This document shows, piece after piece, positions 55,573 through 59,663 of a stretch of DNA of 59,663 nucleotides (the stretch's first letter is position 1; each line of letters opens with the position of its first letter). The stretch is from Chloroflexota bacterium (GTDB taxonomy: Bacteria; Chloroflexota; Limnocylindria; Limnocylindrales; CSP1-4): positions 1 through 59,663 of the forward strand of contig JADGQK010000007.1 of assembly GCA_017881915.1 (NCBI GenBank). The letters are read 5' to 3'. The notes beneath the pieces were generated by a model. That model made no database searches. It saw only the letters and a program-made list of their open reading frames with translations, and was not told the DNA's origin. Made by a program: the position numbers and the translations under genes.

Positions 55573-56525
55573 TGTCGGATACGGCGATCCTCCTTGTCGC
55601 CCTCGCGATTCTCGCCCATCTGGTGGCGGACTTCGTGTTCCAGACGGACGCGATCGCCGAGGCGAAAGCGGCCGTGGACGGTCGAGCCTGGCAGGGGTTG
55701 GGGATCCATACGGCCATCGTGGCGGCCTGCCTCCTGCCCTTCGTTGCCGCGTACGGTCAGCGCGGGCTGGCCTACCTCGTCGTCGTTAGCGCGGCGCACG
55801 CCGCCATCGACCGGACGAAAGTGCTCCTCAATCGGCGGGCCATCGCCGCGAGCAACACCCGGCCGGCTGCGACCACCCTGCCGGCGAGCGGCCCGGGCCT
55901 CGATCCGGGTAGTGGATCGGCGGACGCCGTGGCCACTCCGGCGACCGAGCACGCAATGGCGCCGGCTCCCGAGGCACCGGATGCGCCCGGCGATCGCGCC
56001 TGGACGCCCTTGCCGGCGATGCTCTTCCTGGCCGACCAGGCTGCACATTTCGTCGTCATCATCGTCGGAGCCAGCGTCCTGCTGCTGGGCCAGCCCACCC
56101 TGACCGCCTGGAAAGACGCCGTCCACGCAGTCGGCGGCCACCTGCTTCCGGTTGCCCACCAGGTGCCCGCCCTGGTGGTGCTCGTCGTCCTGCTCGACCT
56201 GGCCATCATCAACATCCGGGGCGGCGTCTTCCTGGTCGGAACGCTCCTTGCTCCGCGGGGCTTCAGCAGCGGGTCCGAGCCCGGTCCGGAGCGGGTCGGA
56301 GCAACGATCGGCGTCCTCGAGCGGCTGATCGTGTGTGTCCTGGTGCTGGCCGGCCAGTCGGCCGCGATCGGCTTTGTCATCGCGGCCAAGACCCTGGCGC
56401 GCTTCCGCCAACTCGACGACCGCCACTTCGCCGAGTACTACCTCGTGGGCACCCTGGCCAGCGTCACCCTCGCCCTAGCGACCTCCCTCGTGGCGACTGC
56501 AGCAATCGGTGCCGCGCTTCGCTGA
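55572..56525 (+). CDS. DUF3307 membrane protein
   Basis: The 317-aa membrane protein begins with the DUF3307 signature (LAHLVADFVFQTDAIAEAKA, HTAIVAACLLPF, VSAAHAAIDRTK) and has about seven membrane helices. A Pro/Ala/Thr-rich loop (about 95-140) separates the first group from the rest, including FLADQAAHFVVIIVG. Conserved His and Asp residues within helices suggest transport or metal handling, but no function is known. It is translationally coupled to satD. Confidence 0.88.
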   Translation: MSDTAILLVALAILAHLVADFVFQTDAIAEAKAAVDGRAWQGLGIHTAIVAACLLPFVAAYGQRGLAYLVVVSAAHAAIDRTKVLLNRRAIAASNTRPAATTLPASGPGLDPGSGSADAVATPATEHAMAPAPEAPDAPGDRAWTPLPAMLFLADQAAHFVVIIVGASVLLLGQPTLTAWKDAVHAVGGHLLPVAHQVPALVVLVVLLDLAIINIRGGVFLVGTLLAPRGFSSGSEPGPERVGATIGVLERLIVCVLVLAGQSAAIGFVIAAKTLARFRQLDDRHFAEYYLVGTLASVTLALATSLVATAAIGAALR

Positions 56526-56814
56526 CAGCCGCGTTGCGCTGATCGCGGACGCGAAGTGCCCTCCCTCCAGTTCTTGACAGTTTCCGGCACCAGACGCCGT
56601 ACGGCGACAACGGGACCCGTTTCGCGGGAATTGAGCTGCTCCAAGGGACTAGTCCGTGCGTGAAGCACGGCGCAATCCCACAACGGGGGCATCGATCGAC
56701 CCCAACTTCGACCATAAGGCGGCTGCTGGCGGAATTTGTCACGAGACAGCGCCGACGGCAGCGGTCAGCTCGGCGCTCGTCGCGCTGCGCGTTGCACGCT
56801 TCCGAGTCGAGCCC
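56526..56814. other. 289-bp spacer between convergent genes
   Basis: No gene is evident. A perfect TTGACA (about 56574) is not followed by a good -10 box at 17 bp. The minus strand encodes an open stretch with CPRCG and a later Cys that looks like a fragment of a zinc-finger or recombinase-type protein, but it lacks a continuous domain. Composition is slightly less GC-rich than the flanks, so a decayed insertion is possible. Confidence 0.4.
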
Positions 56815-58848
56815 TCAAACCAGCTTGCGCGGGATCGTCTCGGCCCAGTTGCCGTGGTGGAACGGTGACCCGTCGAGGGTGACATCGAAGTCCACCGTCA
56901 GGTCGAACTCGGTTTCGGTCGAAGTCATCAGGCCGTTCGCCCGGACGCTGATCGCGCGCCCGTCCTGGTCCAGCCGATAGACGACCTCCGTGCGCATCCG
57001 GGCATGGGCCGGGTCGCCGTCGGAGGCGGTCATCTCGAGGAGCTCGGATGAATACAGGGTCGTGCCGTCGGGCAGGACGGTCGTCGCACCGCTCCCCGTC
57101 GTCACCGTGACGGTACCGGCCAGGACGTCCTCGCGGATCTGCCAGACGGCGGCATCCTCGGCGTCGCGTGAACCGGCGTCGGGCAGTCCGGCGGACTCGG
57201 TGCGGAATGCCGGAGTCGGCAGCCCGGCCTCGGCCGGGATCGTTGGCAGCATGAGGTACGACCGCCCGAGGTGGACCGTGAGCTCGCCTCGGTAGGGCGA
57301 CGGCCAGATCACCGGCCAGTAGGCCGACGCGACCGACAGCCGGATCCGATGGCCGGGCGCGAAGCGGTAGCCGGTGGCCCGCAGCAGGATCGAGAACTCG
57401 ACGATCTCGCCGGGCGCGAGCGGCTCGGCCCCGATGCGGCCGGTGCGGTGGGTGAGGTTGTGGATCCCGGCCGTCACCTGGGCAATCGTGCCGTCCGGGG
57501 CAACGTCGCTGAGGCGGACCACGGCGCTGGCCACGGGCATCGTCGAGCTGAGCCTGAGGTGGGCGACCGGGACGTCGAACAGGTGGAGTGGCTCCGTCAA
57601 CGGCTCGCTCGTCCAGCCCGGCAGGAGGGCCTCATCGGGCCGCAGGTCGCGGGCCAGTCCATTCGGCGGCCAGCCGGCGCCCCAAGACAGCGATGACGCC
57701 GTGCCGATTGTCGGCCGATGGACGACTACGGCGCGACCGGCCGCCGGGCGCGACGCCGTCAGACCACCGGCGAGGCTCAGGTGGAGGATCCGGACAGGAC
57801 TGGTTGGGATGGTGAGTGGCTCGCTCCTCCAGCGGCCCGGCCATGCCGCCGGGAAGGCCTCGGGCGGCGCGTAGTCGCGCTCGAAATAGGTCAGCGCTGG
57901 TTCGTCCATCACGCCGTTTTCGACCCCCTTGAGCCAGTGGTCGAAGAACCGGACGACCTCGTGGAGCCAGTCAATGTTGGGGCCCGGATAGGCCTCGTCG
58001 GGCAGGGCGTGGACCCAGTTCCCGATCAGGGCGCGGCGCGGCGCGTTCCGGCAATTCTCGAGCATCCGCAATGCGGAATTGACGTAGCCGTCCATCCAGC
58101 CGCCGATCAGGAAGACCGGGACGACCAGCGTCTTCCAGCCCGGCGCCAGTGAACCTTGTCGCCAGTAGGGACCGTCGAGCTGCTGGCGGAGCCATTCGAA
58201 AAGCCAGACCGGCGTCTTCTCCAGGCGCTCGTGCCACTCGCGCTCCCAGGCCTCGCCGCGATAGGCCGGCCGGGCGGGCAGAGCGTTCGAGCCGACCATG
58301 CTGACCGCGTACTGGCTCAGCTCGCTGGCGGTCACGCAGCCGCCGATGTAGTGGACGTCGTCGGTATAGCGGTCATCGGACGCATAGACCGGCACGATCG
58401 CCCGGAGGTGGGGTGGCCGGAGCATCGCGACCTGGATCGCGGTGAAGCCGCCGTAGCTGATCCCCCACATCCCGACGTTGCCGTTGGACCAAGGTTGGGC
58501 CGCCAGCCACTCGACCGCATCGTAGCCGTCGAGAGTCTCCTGGGCGGTGTACTCGTCGAGGGCGATCCCGGGACTGCTGCCGGTGCCCCGCACGTCGAGG
58601 CGGCAGAAGGCGTAGCCGCGGGTGGCGAGCCAGCGGCCGCGGGCCTCGTCAATTGCCCAACGCCAGTCGTCCTTGCGGTAGGGGATCATCTCGAGGACCG
58701 CCGGAACGCGTTCCGCGGGTGCATCGGCCATCGGGATCGGCAGCCAGAGGTTGGCCGACAGCTCGAGCCCGTCGCGGACCGGAATCCGGACGTCGCGCCG
58801 GACCTCGACCCGATGGCGCGGCTCAGAGGCCGGCCGTTCGTCGTCCAT
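56815..58848 (-). CDS. CocE/NonD family (X-Pro dipeptidyl-peptidase-like) hydrolase
   Basis: The 677-aa alpha/beta hydrolase has the S15/CocE layout: an N-terminal catalytic domain with nucleophile Ser131 in WGISYGGFTA, the RGTGSSPG oxyanion region, a helical cap, and a C-terminal jelly-roll domain (about 450-570; SEPLTEPLHLFDVPVAHLRLSS, SVASAYWPVIWPSP). A further 100-residue beta region is appended. It probably hydrolyses an ester or amide; no signal peptide is seen. ATG 58848 is 6 nt after TAGACT. Confidence 0.9.
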   Translation of the reverse strand: MDDERPASEPRHRVEVRRDVRIPVRDGLELSANLWLPIPMADAPAERVPAVLEMIPYRKDDWRWAIDEARGRWLATRGYAFCRLDVRGTGSSPGIALDEYTAQETLDGYDAVEWLAAQPWSNGNVGMWGISYGGFTAIQVAMLRPPHLRAIVPVYASDDRYTDDVHYIGGCVTASELSQYAVSMVGSNALPARPAYRGEAWEREWHERLEKTPVWLFEWLRQQLDGPYWRQGSLAPGWKTLVVPVFLIGGWMDGYVNSALRMLENCRNAPRRALIGNWVHALPDEAYPGPNIDWLHEVVRFFDHWLKGVENGVMDEPALTYFERDYAPPEAFPAAWPGRWRSEPLTIPTSPVRILHLSLAGGLTASRPAAGRAVVVHRPTIGTASSLSWGAGWPPNGLARDLRPDEALLPGWTSEPLTEPLHLFDVPVAHLRLSSTMPVASAVVRLSDVAPDGTIAQVTAGIHNLTHRTGRIGAEPLAPGEIVEFSILLRATGYRFAPGHRIRLSVASAYWPVIWPSPYRGELTVHLGRSYLMLPTIPAEAGLPTPAFRTESAGLPDAGSRDAEDAAVWQIREDVLAGTVTVTTGSGATTVLPDGTTLYSSELLEMTASDGDPAHARMRTEVVYRLDQDGRAISVRANGLMTSTETEFDLTVDFDVTLDGSPFHHGNWAETIPRKLV

Positions 58849-58854
58849 TGGCCG

Positions 58855-58912
58855 AGTCTAGCGAGGCGCACGGGGGCATCGCCAGCGCGACGCGCCGCCC
58901 GGGACGTACGAT
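58855..58912. promoter_or_regulatory. Divergent leaderless -10 boxes of hydrolase and Nudix genes
   Basis: TAGACT (complement of 58855-58860) ends 6 nt before ATG 58848, and TACGAT (58907-58912) ends 6 nt before ATG 58919. Neither gene has a Shine-Dalgarno sequence. Confidence 0.55.
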
Positions 58913-58918
58913 CCGGCG

Positions 58919-59473
58919 ATGACCGATCCGGATCCCACCGAATCGCCCTGGCGCCGGCGCTCGCGCCGGCTGGTCTATGAGAACGCCTGGGTAAGCGTGC
59001 TCCACGATGAGGTCGACCGACCCGACGGTCAACCGGGGGTCTACGGGGTGATCCACTTCCAGAACCACGCCGTGGCGATCGTCGCGATCGACGATCGGGA
59101 ACGGGTCGTCCTCGTCGGCCAGTGGCGCTACACGATCGACGCCTACTCGTGGGAGCTGCCCGAGGGCGGCGTGCCGGCCGGCGAGGCGCCCCTGGCCGGG
59201 GCCCAGCGCGAACTGCGCGAGGAGACCGGCCTGCAGGCCCGCGAGTGGCAGGAGGTCGCCCGAATCGCCGTCTCGAATTCGGTGACCGACGAGCTCGGGA
59301 CGATCTTCCTCGCGACCGACCTTCGCGAGGGCGAGGCTGCCCCCGACGGGACCGAGGACCTGCGCCTGCGCTGGGTCGACTTCAATGAGGCACTGACGAT
59401 GATCGACGACGGCCAGGTCACGGATCTGCTGACGATCGCCGCCCTCGAGCGGGTCGGGCGGCTGCGCCGATGA
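58919..59473 (+). CDS. Nudix hydrolase (ADP-ribose pyrophosphatase-like)
   Basis: The 184-aa protein carries a full Nudix box, GGVPAGEAPLAGAQRELREETGL, that fits G-X5-E-X7-REUXEEXGU, preceded by the WELPEG strand typical of ADP-ribose and related nucleoside-diphosphate-sugar hydrolases. It likely removes toxic or damaged nucleotide derivatives. ATG 58919 is set by a -10 box 6 nt upstream. Its stop overlaps the next start (ATGA). Confidence 0.93.
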   Translation: MTDPDPTESPWRRRSRRLVYENAWVSVLHDEVDRPDGQPGVYGVIHFQNHAVAIVAIDDRERVVLVGQWRYTIDAYSWELPEGGVPAGEAPLAGAQRELREETGLQAREWQEVARIAVSNSVTDELGTIFLATDLREGEAAPDGTEDLRLRWVDFNEALTMIDDGQVTDLLTIAALERVGRLRR

Positions 59474-59663
59474 CCGCCACGCTCCACGTCCTGCGCGTCT
59501 TCGTCGATCCGGCCGGCGAGCACGGCAATCGGCTGGGCGTCTTCCTCGACGGGAGCTCGATCCCCGAAGCAGGCCGACAGGCCGCCGCCGCGGAGCTTGG
59601 GTTCAGCGAGACCGTCTTCGTGGACGACGCTCGAACCGGCCGGATCCGGATCTTCACACCCGG
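59470..59663 (+). CDS. PhzF-family isomerase-like protein, 5' part only
   Basis: ATG 59470 overlaps the Nudix stop. The 64 visible codons read HVLRVFVDPAGEHGNRLGVFLDG and then ELGFSETVFVDD and RIRIFTP. These match the N-terminal lobe of PhzF-like proteins, including the catalytic-Glu segment GFSET and the GN-x-LGVFLDG loop. The gene runs off the window end, so length and remaining motifs are unknown. Such proteins are epimerase/isomerase-like enzymes of mostly unknown substrate. Confidence 0.85.
   Translation, partial: MTATLHVLRVFVDPAGEHGNRLGVFLDGSSIPEAGRQAAAAELGFSETVFVDDARTGRIRIFTP

Overview
The window is 59.7 kb of GC-rich chromosomal DNA (roughly two thirds G+C by eye), densely packed with ordinary bacterial genes and without rRNA, tRNA, CRISPR or an intact mobile element that I can recognise. 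The gene styles (standalone DUF4118 kinases, KimA-type potassium carrier, flavin-dependent ThyX, multi-GAF cyclases, cyclase/ATPase/TPR fusions, many GTG/TTG starts, Zn-ribbon methylase-like proteins) suggest a Chloroflexota bacterium, possibly an environmental lineage. That assignment is inference, not a search result.

1-3.2 kb is an arsenic block. A MerR-type regulator fused to a thioredoxin-coupled arsenate reductase sits behind a textbook MerR promoter and is followed by an overlapping aquaglyceroporin. A convergent arsM is divergent from an arsR, with a shared AT-rich promoter/operator. 3.2-16.6 kb is a large potassium island, all on the minus strand: a second DUF4118 kinase/regulator pair, KimA, a first kinase/KdpE-like pair, then an 89-aa ORF, a single-domain response regulator, a 28-aa membrane microprotein, kdpF, kdpA, kdpB, kdpC and a KdpD that has only the sensor half. 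Nearly all adjacent reading frames overlap or nearly touch. Two near-identical tandem repeats (TTGAG-N6-TTGAGCGC) overlap the stop codons of both response-regulator genes, ahead of kdp and of kimA, and are candidate operators.

16.7-25 kb holds glutamate decarboxylase, two diguanylate cyclases, a PHP-type DNA polymerase X and an unknown membrane protein. 25.5-36.4 kb holds a TPR protein, a MoxR/DUF58/DUF4129 operon, a 961-aa degenerate Zn-ribbon methylase with a nuclease-like C-terminus, a DUF885 peptidase, an ankyrin protein and a GNAT. 36.4-45.7 kb holds a repeat-containing spacer, a class III aminotransferase with an IclR regulator, MscS, acetyl-CoA synthetase, an unknown 206-aa protein and a ParA/coiled-coil pair. 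45.9-59.7 kb holds moaA, a spacer with DnaA-box-like sequences, purine nucleoside phosphorylase, thyX, a SnoaL protein, a cyclase/ATPase/TPR signalling protein divergent from a cNMP-binding protein plus flavoprotein, a SatD/DUF3307 pair with a symmetrical operator array, a CocE-type hydrolase, a Nudix hydrolase and the start of a PhzF-like gene cut by the window end.

A recurrent pattern runs through the window. Transcription-unit first genes often have a TAnnnT -10 box exactly 6-7 nt before the start codon and no Shine-Dalgarno sequence (leaderless mRNAs), whereas operon-internal genes use GGAGG-type sites or stop/start overlaps. The features I would follow up first are the potassium regulon (paired operators, microprotein, split KdpD), the pseudo-methylase/nuclease fusion, the MerR-ArsC fusion and the ParA/coiled-coil pair.
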